Source: Candidatus Poribacteria bacterium
GTDB lineage: Bacteria > Poribacteria > WGA-4E > WGA-3G
Assembly: GCA_022827625.1 (NCBI GenBank)
Contig: JAJEIE010000018.1
Location: 207,787-271,786, forward strand
Direction of reading: 5' to 3'
Length of the DNA stretch: 64,000 bases
The number at the start of each line of letters is the position of its first letter. Position 1 is the stretch's first letter. Below the pieces are notes generated by a model. It saw only the letters and a list, made by a program, of their open reading frames with translations, did not search any database and was not told the origin of the DNA. Position numbers and translations under genes: made by a program. Shown piece by piece: positions 1 through 8,254 of the stretch.

Positions 1-270
1 GCTTTTTCGCTTGAGTGGCTCGGGCTCCAAGGGGCTAGCGATAGGGGAATCTTCTCTGCAGCGCGCGAAGCAAACGCAGTTGTAATAACTAAAGATCAGG
101 ACTTTGTGCACTTGTTAAATCAGCTAGGTCCCCCACCACAGATTGTCTGGATAACTTGCGGCAATACCTCCAACGCTCAAATGCGTGAGATTCTGATACG
201 GAATTTCCAAAAAGTCTTTTCGCTTTTGCAAGCGGGAGAGTCTTTGGTAGAAATCACTGCTATCTCATAA
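1..270 (+). CDS. PIN-like (DUF5615/Mut7-C type) protein, 5'-truncated
   Basis: The open frame enters from the left edge and ends at TAA 268-270, leaving 89 codons. The central VVITKDQDF is the typical acidic motif of DUF5615 PIN-like proteins, where the Asp residues coordinate metal; downstream QIVWITCGNTSN fits the strand/loop that follows in that family. Members are usually about 110-120 aa and often form the toxin-like half of a two-gene system with a DUF433 HTH partner, which would lie outside the window. The N-terminal 20-30 residues are missing. Nuclease activity is inferred from the family only. Confidence 0.7.
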   Translation, partial: AFSLEWLGLQGASDRGIFSAAREANAVVITKDQDFVHLLNQLGPPPQIVWITCGNTSNAQMREILIRNFQKVFSLLQAGESLVEITAIS

Positions 271-300
271 ATCAGAGGCGTAGCTTTTCTGTACCAGATG

Positions 301-2220
301 CTACCGATACGTCTTAAACCCAGCTTCTACGCGCGTTTTGTGATAGAGGTTTAGCGTCCCACTCTCAACCCTTGCAGTCACCCGTCTCCCATCACTGAAA
401 GTCACCTGAAATTGCGTATCAGAATCCTGCGAAATCTCTTCCGTCTTTGGCAACGGAATATCTTTCTCCGCTGCCCACGCCGTAATCAGTTTCGCGAGAG
501 AATCGGCGTCACTGGGTGGCGGTGTTGCATCCTTCAATTCGATGCTGAAAGCAGGCATGCTCTTCTTCACATAATTAAACCAACGCGCAGTCCGCAGAAA
601 CGGCACAAGTGCCTGCAACGCTTCAGCAGTACCGATCCGACTCAACGCCTCCGACGAGAAACCCCGTACATACGCCGAGTCGCTCAGCAGTGCCTCACGC
701 AACGCAGGAACCGCTTCAGTTGCGTCCGGTCCAATACGGGTCAATGCCTGTGCTGCAAAAAACGCTAAGTCCGTATCGTCGCGATCTTCCAGAACTCGCA
801 CCAACGCCGGAACCGTTTTCGACACCGGCACCTTAATCATACCCAGAGCCGAGGTCGCGTGCCGTCGTACCTCTTCCGATGCATCGGTGAGCAGTGCAAT
901 AAGTCCATCAACCGCTGCCGCTGCAACCGGACCCATCTCACCCAACGCATAAGCCGCTGAGGCGCGAACGTTCTCGCGTGTATCTTTCAATGCGGATACG
1001 AGTGCAGGCACCGCCGATGCACCGATCGCCGCGAGTCCGTGCGCTGGGTCGCAAATATGGAGAATCGGCTCCATCTCAAACGCCTCTTTTTCCGAATTAA
1101 GGGCGTCAATAAGCGGTTCAACTGCCGGTGTCCCAATCGCACCGAGCGCATAGATGGCGTTCCGACGCACAGGTTCATAACTGTCTTCAAGCGCATCGAC
1201 GAGTGCGGAAGTGGCTTCTGCACCCTGGGTTCGCATAAACCCTAATTCGCTTGCTGCTTTCATACGAGTGGCTGCATCCCCAGTTTTTAACGCTTCAATC
1301 GCCGATGCTGCGTCTCTCGTGGTAGTTGGACGGTCGGTTTCATACAAATCGGTCTTTCCGTACATCCAATTCCATACATAGGTCCAGAGAATCTCAGCGT
1401 CGTAAGGGACATGATTGATCTCTGGGGGTTGCCAAACTGAACTTTCGCTATGCCAAGACGGTGCCGTCGGCTGCTCCGTGCGCATAAAGACGAATTTCAT
1501 GCCGTAGCGATTCAGTGAAATGTAGTTTTGAAGGAACGAATGCACCATGTCGAAGTGCATAATCCAGACGGTGCCGAGTTCACCAGACATCGGAACCAAG
1601 TTTCGGTTCAGGAAATTCTCACGGAGCAATCGCGTGCCGTTTCCACCGGCGGCGTGCGCCTCGTGCCGTTCACGTTCACCGTCCAGCATAAATTCTCGGA
1701 TGTATTGTGTCCCCGGAATAATACAGGTCGGTCCCTGCTCGGCGAGACAGGGCTGCGGATAATAGAAAAGGATTGCCCATCGCGGCGTGCGGTGCCGGGG
1801 TCGTTTCCCACCTGCGTGCCCATCTTTATGGAGCGGCATCATCAACCGTTCCTCGCCGTGTGGTGCGCGCTTGGAAAGCGCGCCTACCGGCGGCGTGGGT
1901 GTACTTCCGGCAAAATTGGGATGGCAATGCCGATGCGGATGCATGACATACCCATTTCCCAAAAGACTCGTCAACGCGCCCCGGACTTCTGGAGACTCTA
2001 AGACGCTCTGGAGTTCCGGGACCAGCGGTAGGATATTATTGAGTGGGTTGTGTTGCCGATCGCCTCGGAAATCTATCGCACCGGCGAAGAGCTCGTCCGT
2101 TTTGTCGTAGATAGTTTCATGGATGTGCGTCGGCACGTCAGCGGTGACGTTGACGTATCCATTCACAATGAAATGGCGAATATCCTCGTCATTTAGAAGT
2201 TCCTGTTTAACGCTTGTCAT
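301..2220 (-). CDS. PhyH-like Fe(II)/2-oxoglutarate dioxygenase fused to HEAT repeats
   Basis: A 639-aa protein. Residues about 15-255 form a phytanoyl-CoA dioxygenase-like cupin: HKD at about 131-133 gives the H-x-D iron ligands, His about 227 in MVHSFLQN the distal His, and a nearby Arg the 2-oxoglutarate contact. Residues about 303-570 are tandem HEAT/PBS-lyase repeats, recognisable by recurring VR..A..ALG.IG helices, and about 60 residues follow. The frame is open further upstream, but the ATG at 2220 is preceded by GAGGG and follows the upstream gene by 22 bp, so it was chosen. It lies downstream of a 2-hydroxyacid dehydrogenase in one operon. Substrate unknown; the HEAT part suggests docking to a protein partner. 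Confidence 0.85.
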   Translation of the reverse strand: MTSVKQELLNDEDIRHFIVNGYVNVTADVPTHIHETIYDKTDELFAGAIDFRGDRQHNPLNNILPLVPELQSVLESPEVRGALTSLLGNGYVMHPHRHCHPNFAGSTPTPPVGALSKRAPHGEERLMMPLHKDGHAGGKRPRHRTPRWAILFYYPQPCLAEQGPTCIIPGTQYIREFMLDGERERHEAHAAGGNGTRLLRENFLNRNLVPMSGELGTVWIMHFDMVHSFLQNYISLNRYGMKFVFMRTEQPTAPSWHSESSVWQPPEINHVPYDAEILWTYVWNWMYGKTDLYETDRPTTTRDAASAIEALKTGDAATRMKAASELGFMRTQGAEATSALVDALEDSYEPVRRNAIYALGAIGTPAVEPLIDALNSEKEAFEMEPILHICDPAHGLAAIGASAVPALVSALKDTRENVRASAAYALGEMGPVAAAAVDGLIALLTDASEEVRRHATSALGMIKVPVSKTVPALVRVLEDRDDTDLAFFAAQALTRIGPDATEAVPALREALLSDSAYVRGFSSEALSRIGTAEALQALVPFLRTARWFNYVKKSMPAFSIELKDATPPPSDADSLAKLITAWAAEKDIPLPKTEEISQDSDTQFQVTFSDGRRVTARVESGTLNLYHKTRVEAGFKTYR

Positions 2221-2242
2221 GGTCCCTCTTTTTTTCTCTCCT

Positions 2243-3205
2243 TTAATACCACGCCGCCTTGTTGACGACGTTCTGCAGCGGCGCGCCTTCAGCGAACCGA
2301 CGGGCGTTTTCCAGCAGCACCGCAAATCGCCGTTCAGGAAGGTTCTCCGCATCTTTTACAGCGATATGTGGCGTTATTAACACATTCGGCAACTCCCACA
2401 ATCGACTCTCCGCAGGTAAGGGTTCAACTTCAAATACGTCCAAACCGCACCCCGCAATAATCCCCTGTTCAAGTGCGGCAATAAGATCGGCAAGTTTCAT
2501 CGTCTTACCGCGTCCGATGTTAACAAAGTACGCCGTGTTTTTCATCAAGGCGAAACGGTCTTTATGCCACATCCCTTCCGTTTCAGGTGTATGCGGGGTC
2601 GTCGCGATCACAAAGTCGGCGCGCGGCAGAAGCGAGTCTAACGCCGCGGGTTCATGTTTTTCTACGGAAGGCACCTCGTATTCCCACCTCGGATCAACAC
2701 CGATGACTTCCATTCCGAATGCGTTACAGAGGCGTGCGGTTTCATGTCCGATACCACCGACGCCGACAATCAGGGCAGTCGCCGCCGCGAGGTCAACGTA
2801 TCTTTTGCGAGCGTCTTTGTCCCAGTTCCCTTCGCGTTGTGCGTCCATATAGTAAGGCAGTCCACGCGAAAGCGCGAGCACGAACATCATGATGTGTTGT
2901 GCGATGTGGTCGTTGTAGATACCACGTGGATTACAGGCGACGACTGGGTGTTCAATCAATGCGGGATAGTAAAAACCCGGGAAGGGACCCGCAGCAGGAT
3001 TCTGCAACCATTGTAGATTTTTCGCCAACGGCAATTGTTCCGGCGATACCCACCCGTAGACGGCATCGGCATCGGGGAGGTGTTCTGCGACTGCTGCGTC
3101 TGTCTCTGGCAAGACAACGGTGTATACGGGCAATTCGTTCTGTAGGCGTTCCGCCCATTCGCGTAATTCAGCGTTCTGTGGCGGCATGATAATAAGTTTT
3201 GGCAC
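2243..3205 (-). CDS. D-isomer-specific 2-hydroxyacid dehydrogenase
   Basis: A 320-aa NAD(P)-dependent oxidoreductase interconverting 2-hydroxy and 2-oxo acids. The Rossmann motif GVGGIG is at residues 148-153, the catalytic Arg in NIGRG at 232, the Glu in the DVFEVEP segment about 259-261, and the catalytic His in TPH at 280. The length matches single-domain-pair family members such as GhrA. The start is GTG with AGAGGA about 9 bp upstream. It is the first gene of a two-gene operon with the PhyH-HEAT gene. The substrate cannot be read from the sequence; glyoxylate/hydroxypyruvate reductase-type activity is the most common outcome for this branch. Confidence 0.9.
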   Translation of the reverse strand: MPKLIIMPPQNAELREWAERLQNELPVYTVVLPETDAAVAEHLPDADAVYGWVSPEQLPLAKNLQWLQNPAAGPFPGFYYPALIEHPVVACNPRGIYNDHIAQHIMMFVLALSRGLPYYMDAQREGNWDKDARKRYVDLAAATALIVGVGGIGHETARLCNAFGMEVIGVDPRWEYEVPSVEKHEPAALDSLLPRADFVIATTPHTPETEGMWHKDRFALMKNTAYFVNIGRGKTMKLADLIAALEQGIIAGCGLDVFEVEPLPAESRLWELPNVLITPHIAVKDAENLPERRFAVLLENARRFAEGAPLQNVVNKAAWY

Positions 3206-3497
3206 GGGTTCTGTTCCTCTCTTTGGATAACTTTAGACAAGATGCCTATATCTTACCATAGTGGCATACCAAAATCAAGTCCCAGAAAAAATAGTCTTAC
3301 ACCGAAAATAAGCGTTGATTTTCAGACAGCAATGTAGTACAATAAGTCGTGTGAGCACGCAATACGTCAACTGGATATTAAGACAATTTTTAAGGAAATT
3401 CAGCGGGCACGGGAAACAGAATAGAGACTGGGTAGATCGTGGGAGAGAAGTAGCATGGGACAAGCTGCACACATTCTTGACATGCGTCTAATTTTTT

Positions 3498-3776
3498 TCA
3501 CTTGACCCAAGTGATGATGAGCCCAAGGAGGCTTCCAATACCAACAACAATACTGATGGCGAGGGCAATGTTCGCGCGGTGTGCTGAGGATGACTCAGAA
3601 CGCCCTTCCATTTTTCCTTTTATCCAACCTACGTCCTGCTCAAGTGAACCCAGGCGATTCTCTACACGCTCAATGCGATCATCTACACGCTCAATGCGAT
3701 TCTCTACACGCTCAATGTGATTCTCTACACGCTCCATCCACTTTAAGACAAGGTTTTGGAATTCTTGATTATCCAT
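3498..3776 (-). CDS. Small coiled-coil protein with C-terminal membrane helix
   Basis: A 92-aa protein starting at ATG 3776, preceded by GGAG at 8 bp; a GTG nine bases upstream is an alternative. Residues about 10-45 are heptads of the form RVENRIE repeated at 7-residue period, also visible as a 21-bp DNA repeat. The C-terminus, about 65-88 (IALAISIVVGIGSLLGLII), is one transmembrane helix, so the coil probably faces the cytoplasm. Similar coil-plus-helix proteins recur in this window at 12372 and 57461. Function unknown. Confidence 0.65.
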   Translation of the reverse strand: MDNQEFQNLVLKWMERVENHIERVENRIERVDDRIERVENRLGSLEQDVGWIKGKMEGRSESSSAHRANIALAISIVVGIGSLLGLIITWVK

Positions 3777-3832
3777 GTTTAACACTCCATTTATGGTGAA
3801 TTATGAAAATACATTTACATTTCAGGGATACT

Positions 3833-3857
3833 TGTAGGAGGGATTTCCAAATCCCGA
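3833..3857 (+). repeat. TGTAGGAGGGATTTCC-type intergenic repeat
   Basis: A 25-bp unit beginning TGTAGGAGGGATTTCC and ending AAATCCCGA. It holds the small inverted repeat GGGATTTCCAAATCCC. Identical or near-identical units occur at 11411, 27011, 27044, 33155, 43257 and 43298. Confidence 0.85.
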
Positions 3858-3898
3858 CTTCCTCTACTTTTCCAAAATTTTAACATAATTCCACAGAG

Positions 3899-5311
3899 AT
3901 GTCAAGTTCTTTCGAGCAAAAAGCACGACTTATGGAAACACCCCTAAAAATCGACTTCGACAAAGGCACCCTCATCCTACAAAACGTCCCAGAGGCACTC
4001 CAGCCCGAGCTGCCTGACCTCCGATGGGACGAACGTACGCTCACCTTCCGAGCACCCGCCTATCGCTATCGGCACATCGTTTCCCAATTGCGCGCACACA
4101 ACATCCCGTATCAAGACACCGCACGACAATTCACAACCGAACCCTTCACACTCCAAAAACAGATGGTGCCCTACCCTTACCAAACTGAATCTATCGACGC
4201 ATGGCACGCGAACGGAAAACGCGGGGTCGTGAGCTTGCCGACAGGCGCAGGGAAAACTTTCATCGCAATCCTCCTCATCGCCGAGGTCCAACGTCCCACA
4301 CTCGTACATGTCCCGACGATTGATTTAATGAACCAGTGGCAGACCGTCTTAGCAGAACACTTCGGGCAACCGGTCGGACTTTACGGCGGCGGCTATCACG
4401 AATTAGAGCCCCTCACGGTGACGACCTACCAATCCGCTGTCATGCACGCCCCATACTACGGCAACCGGTTCGGGTTCGCTATTTTCGATGAATGCCACCA
4501 TCTGCCCGGAGACCAGTACCAGTACGCCGCAATCAGCAGTATCGCCCCGTTTCGGTTGGGATTGACAGCCACACCCGAACGCGTTGATGGAAGGGAACGG
4601 CGGCTCTACGGACTCGTCGGTGAATGCTGCTATGAAGCGAAGGTACAGGAACTCTCTGGGAAAACGCTCTCTACGTATCGCGTTGTAACCATAGCCGTCG
4701 AGATGGAAGACACGGAGCGCGTCCAATACGAGGCAGCGCGCCGCACTTACCTAAGTTTCCTCAAGGGCTCGAAAATCAATATGGGAACGCCACGCGGATG
4801 GCAAACATTTCTCTGGAAAGCCTCACAGACCGATGAAGGACGCGCTGCCTTTAAGGCGTATCTCACGCAAAAGCAGCTCAGTTTTGCCTCTACCACGAAA
4901 CAGGAGTGGGTCTGGAAACTGGTGCAGCGGCACCGGGGTGATCGGATCCTCATCTTTACGCAGGATAACGACACAGCCTACCAACTCGGCACGCGTTTCT
5001 TTCTACCGGTACTCACGCATCAGACGAAACTCAAAGAGCGGAACGCCTTTCTAAACGGGTTTCGCGACGGCACCTATTCTATTTTGGTCACCTCGAAGGT
5101 GCTAAATGAAGGTGTAGATGTACCCGAAGCGAATGTCGCTATCATCGTCTCAGGGAGCGGAAGCGTCCGGGAACACGTACAGCGGTTAGGACGCATCCTC
5201 CGCAAGCGCGAAGGCAAACAGGCGGTGCTTTACGAACTCATCTCCAAACGAACCGGCGAACACTTCGTCAACAAACGGCGCAGACAACACCACGCCTATC
5301 GAACCACGTAA
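3899..5311 (+). CDS. XPB/Rad25-like superfamily 2 DNA helicase
   Basis: A 470-aa protein with an N-terminal damage-recognition-like region (about 15-80), Walker A PTGAGKT at 114-120, DEAH-type box DECH at 197-200, motif III TATPER at 223-228, and helicase C motifs SKVLNEGVDVPEA and QRLGRILR near residues 400-440. The size and order match archaeal and bacterial XPB, a 3'-5' unwinding ATPase. The next gene downstream is a Bax1-type nuclease, the known partner of archaeal XPB, which supports the call. No clear SD precedes 3899; ATG 3932 is an alternative start. Confidence 0.85.
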   Translation: MSSSFEQKARLMETPLKIDFDKGTLILQNVPEALQPELPDLRWDERTLTFRAPAYRYRHIVSQLRAHNIPYQDTARQFTTEPFTLQKQMVPYPYQTESIDAWHANGKRGVVSLPTGAGKTFIAILLIAEVQRPTLVHVPTIDLMNQWQTVLAEHFGQPVGLYGGGYHELEPLTVTTYQSAVMHAPYYGNRFGFAIFDECHHLPGDQYQYAAISSIAPFRLGLTATPERVDGRERRLYGLVGECCYEAKVQELSGKTLSTYRVVTIAVEMEDTERVQYEAARRTYLSFLKGSKINMGTPRGWQTFLWKASQTDEGRAAFKAYLTQKQLSFASTTKQEWVWKLVQRHRGDRILIFTQDNDTAYQLGTRFFLPVLTHQTKLKERNAFLNGFRDGTYSILVTSKVLNEGVDVPEANVAIIVSGSGSVREHVQRLGRILRKREGKQAVLYELISKRTGEHFVNKRRRQHHAYRTT

Positions 5312-5370
5312 TGCTTTACACATTCAAGGTTTCTACTTGTACCGCATGTTAGTTTGCGACCCACATAGAC

Positions 5371-5618
5371 ACAAACTAAATGAAGTTTCAGAAAATAATT
5401 GGGTAATAGACGGGCAATGAATTGCCCTACTACAAACGGTTTGGTTCGTAGTAGTGCGATTCATCGCACGTTGAGAAATTACCGAATTAATAAAAATAAT
5501 TGGGTAATAGACGGGCAATGAATTGCCCTACTACAAACGGTTTGGTTCGTAGTAGTGCGATTCATCGCACGTTGAGAAATTACCGAATTAATAAATTAAT
5601 CTTCATAAAGTTTGTGCT
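5371..5618. repeat. MITE-like palindromic element with a 101-bp tandem duplication
   Basis: The left end ACAAACTAAATGAAGTTT is roughly the inverse of the right end CTTCATAAAGTTTGTGCT. Inside, a 101-bp unit (starting 5392 and 5493) is present twice in tandem, each with the hairpins GGGCAATGAATTGCCC and GTGCGATTCATCGCAC. A related element sits at 11991-12217. No open reading frame is inside, as expected for a non-autonomous element. Confidence 0.8.
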
Positions 5619-5654
5619 AAAAAGGATTTTTAGTCGCGTAGGGACGATATAGAA

Positions 5655-6899
5655 ATGCTCACGAAAGATCTCATTCGGTATAAAATTAAAAGCGGACACA
5701 TCCTACCACAGTTTGTGAATCCCACCGATAGCCAGTTATTGGCAATCGCTGCGCAATTAATCGTCGTTTTTGAAGACGCGCCGGGTACACAACGCGCCAC
5801 GCTTTTAGCAGCGAGCAAGCACATTATGGATAGCACGCCGGGGCCGCCGATCGTCAAGCGCGGACTCGAAAAGCTCCTGTTAGACCGCACGGAATTTGAC
5901 ACCGCCCCCAACGAGGCGTTAATCGCGTTCCGTCAAAAACTCTTCACAGAGACGAGCCGCCTGCTTTCACAAGAACCCTTCACGGATTATGCCGACTATC
6001 AGCGGAGAGTCGCCCAGATAACAGACGGCGCATTGCCACAAGACATGGGTCCTGGGGAGGTGCGTGAACTCGCAACCACGCTCTACGCAGATTTACCGAA
6101 CTGCCAGCCCGTCCTCACCTTCAAAACCCTTTCTCCCGAACGACTCCTTCACCGCTACAACGCCGCACAAGTCCAAGGGCTCCTCCTGCATTGTAATACC
6201 CTGACATTGAAATTGGCGGATGCCATGACCGCCGAACTCCGTCAATTGTTCAAATATCTCAGATTCCACCAACTCTTATCTACAATTCGGAAAGACGAGG
6301 AGCTGTATCAGATTACCGTGGATGGACCGTTGAACCTCTTTTACAAAACAAAACGGTACGGTATGAATCTGGCGAATTTCTTCATGGCAGTCCTCCATCA
6401 GCCGAAGTGGGAACTCACCGCTGATATCCAGTTTCGGAACAGACAACCTGCTCGGTTGTTGCTTGATGAATCGTGCGGTATCAAACCGATTTCGCAGCAG
6501 TTCCTCGCGTATATTCCTGAAGACATTCAACTCTTTCAGGCGATGCTCCGCAATAAGACGGAGGATTGGCAGATCCGCCCGGGAAGTCAATTCCTTCCGT
6601 TAGTCGGTGATTTCTATTGTTTCCCTGACTATCAACTCGTTCACAAGAGCGGTGTTGAGACCGCCATTGAACTCTTCCATCCGTGGCATCAAGGGCATCT
6701 CATCGCAAGACTGAACGTGCTTGCTGACCAGACGGATGTCTCCCTCATCCTTGGCGTTTCAAAGACGTTAGCGAAGAAACCGATGATTGCAGAGGCACTC
6801 GCGGCATCTACATATTTCTCGACGTTCGGCTTCACATTTCGGGATGTCCCGACCCTACGCGCCTTGCTCCCCATCCTAAATTCGCTTGTGTCGCTTTAG
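5655..6899 (+). CDS. Bax1-like DUF790 nuclease, XPB partner
   Basis: A 414-aa protein of the DUF790 family, whose archaeal members (Bax1) bind XPB and cut DNA near the bubble edge. The C-terminal third carries a PD-(D/E)xK-like core: FPDYQLVHKSG then AIELFHPWH around residues 318-345, comparable with the D...E-[IL]-x-x-[FW] active-site pattern of Bax1. It follows the XPB gene on the same strand, but a repeat element separates them by 343 bp. AGGGA lies about 10 bp before the ATG. The pairing suggests a helicase-nuclease acting in DNA repair; family assignment rests on pattern, not alignment. Confidence 0.75.
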   Translation: MLTKDLIRYKIKSGHILPQFVNPTDSQLLAIAAQLIVVFEDAPGTQRATLLAASKHIMDSTPGPPIVKRGLEKLLLDRTEFDTAPNEALIAFRQKLFTETSRLLSQEPFTDYADYQRRVAQITDGALPQDMGPGEVRELATTLYADLPNCQPVLTFKTLSPERLLHRYNAAQVQGLLLHCNTLTLKLADAMTAELRQLFKYLRFHQLLSTIRKDEELYQITVDGPLNLFYKTKRYGMNLANFFMAVLHQPKWELTADIQFRNRQPARLLLDESCGIKPISQQFLAYIPEDIQLFQAMLRNKTEDWQIRPGSQFLPLVGDFYCFPDYQLVHKSGVETAIELFHPWHQGHLIARLNVLADQTDVSLILGVSKTLAKKPMIAEALAASTYFSTFGFTFRDVPTLRALLPILNSLVSL

Positions 6900-7066
6900 G
6901 ACCCGGCAGAGTCATTTAGTTTTCCAATAATTTTCGTTCTTTGTAGCACGATGCACATCGCATCTGGGCGAGTACGCCGCAAAACTGTTAGTTTGTGAGC
7001 CGTATTTCGCAAACTAACAGTTTGCGGTACAAATGACAGAGCCATTCAGTTTTCCAATAATTTAGG

Positions 7067-7127
7067 TCCGGAAGCCCCAACTCGTTGGGGAAAAGTGTGC
7101 CGTCCCGAATAAATTCGGGCTTCCGGA
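7067..7127. repeat. Cruciform-like repeat with nested hairpins
   Basis: Outer arms TCCGGAAGCCC (7067-7077) and GGGCTTCCGGA (7117-7127) are exact inverses. Inside lie CCCAACTCGTTGGG and CCCGAATAAATTCGGG, each a hairpin. A partial relative (AAATTCGGGCTTCCGG) is near 11511. Confidence 0.7.
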
Positions 7128-7238
7128 GACAGGAATCCTTTACATAGGTAAACTTATCTCTTAAAACTAAATGACCCTATACAAATGAGAAATCAAATTG
7201 CTATTTTTCTGAGTTTCGTGACTTTACTCTAAATAACA

Positions 7239-7269
7239 AAGGCGCGGTTTTCATACCGCGCCTTCGTTT
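7239..7269. terminator. Bidirectional hairpin terminator
   Basis: Perfect 10-bp stem AAGGCGCGGT / ACCGCGCCTT around a 6-nt loop, followed by a short T-rich stretch on both strands. It lies between two convergent genes, downstream of the coiled-coil gene on the minus strand. Confidence 0.75.
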
Positions 7270-7331
7270 ATTGTCAGAAACCCTTCTACCCGCTTTGACA
7301 TACGTACATTGGAAGTTCTAACTGGGGACGA

Positions 7332-7712
7332 TTAGGTAAGCTTGAGTTTTCCTTTTTCGTCCCGCTTATATCCATAGTCAGACGTGATAATATCTACATC
7401 TTCTTTGACTTGTTTCACATCTGTCTTTATTTCGCTCACATCTGCTTTAAGGTTGCTCACATCTGCTTTAACTTGGGTCATGTCCCCTTTAAGGTTGCTC
7501 ACGTCTGCTTTAAGGTTGCTCACATCTGCTTTAACTTGAGTCATGTCCTTTTTAAGGTTGCTCACGCCTGTTTGCAAAGCGTCCACCTTGTTATTAGTAT
7601 GCGTGAGTTCTGCATTGACGTAGTTTTCAACCTTCCGCGTTGAATCTGTTATATGGTCAAGAATCGTCTGTAAATCTGCCTTTGTCAATGATTCATTCCG
7701 ATTTTCTTTCAT
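7332..7712 (-). CDS. Coiled-coil heptad-repeat protein
   Basis: A 126-aa protein with a near-perfect 7-residue repeat (VKADVSNLKADVSNLKGDMTQ-like units) at about residues 45-105, predicting one long parallel coiled coil. It lacks a signal peptide and a membrane helix and ends in a charged tail. The DNA shows matching 21-bp repeats (CTCACATCTGCTTTAAGGTTG class), so the coil length can change by slippage. An AAGGGA Shine-Dalgarno lies upstream of ATG 7712. No function can be assigned; related coils occur in small regulators of nucleases and in adhesion stalks. Confidence 0.65.
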   Translation of the reverse strand: MKENRNESLTKADLQTILDHITDSTRKVENYVNAELTHTNNKVDALQTGVSNLKKDMTQVKADVSNLKADVSNLKGDMTQVKADVSNLKADVSEIKTDVKQVKEDVDIITSDYGYKRDEKGKLKLT

Positions 7713-8254
7713 TGTTCTGTCCCTTCCAAAAGTAGGTAATTTGACAAAAGTACGGATTCATGTATCCGTCCGGAACATCAAGTATTTTAACTGCTTTGTC
7801 CCTATTTGTCAAGTTAAGAATATTTTCCGACGCAATGTAGCGACAGAAGCCCGACAGCCCCCATCGCTACACTTGGTCAGTTCCGCGCATCACGCGCATG
7901 GCACCCTGACCGCCAGTATTTTAGTTTGAACTTAGGAGGTTAATGTCATCCTAAAAAGACAGGCTGAGTTTATCGCGTCATCCCAGGACGGGGTGTAAAG
8001 TTTCAAAGTTTGCAAGTGGTCTAAAGTCCGTAAAGTTGGTAGTCGTCAAGTCTCACTTTTAAACGATCACGTTTTGAACGGACAAACTTTCCTTTAACTC
8101 ACATCGTTGATAGACAGACACAACTTTGAACTTCGCAACTTTGAACTTCGCAACTTTTAAAAAAATAGAGACCCCACGACCGAAGCCGGGGATCCCTATC
8201 TTGGTTTTAGGTTAGTTCAATTGTTGCATCCCTGAACAACCTTGGTGTCTGATT
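7713..8254. other. Intergenic region with AAAGTTTGCAAGTG-type repeat
   Basis: No convincing gene. A repeat cluster at 7995-8160 is built of AAAGTTTGCAAGTGG, CTAAAGTCCGTAAAG and their inverse forms; the family recurs at 22815, 28836, 44358 and 59391. A strong terminator for the gene to the right lies at 8158-8199. Confidence 0.65.
8158..8199 (-). terminator. Rho-independent terminator with UUCG loop
   Basis: Read on the minus strand, a stem of about 15 bp with few mismatches (ATAGGGATCCCCGGC / GTCGTGGGGTCTCTAT) closes a TTCG tetraloop and is followed by seven T residues. It sits just downstream of the lamin-tail gene. Confidence 0.85.

Larger units (their letters stand above)
6900..7331. other. 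Intergenic repeat region between convergent genes
   Basis: No gene seen. At 6942-7030 a composite repeat includes ATGCACATCGCAT, GAGTACGCCGCAAAACTG-type sequence and inverted copies of the AACTGTTAGTTTG motif. At 7067-7127 an 11-bp inverted repeat (TCCGGAAGCCC / GGGCTTCCGGA) encloses two small hairpins. A terminator follows at 7239. Confidence 0.7.

Noticed and set aside
3315..3491. Small plus-strand open frame of about 59 codons between 3206 and 3497
   Set aside because: No ribosome binding site, no recognisable motif and a TTG or GTG start; it cannot be told apart from chance.
7741..7929. 62-codon plus-strand frame in the intergenic region
   Set aside because: Composition is not protein-like and there is no ribosome site; the region overlaps repeat-like DNA.
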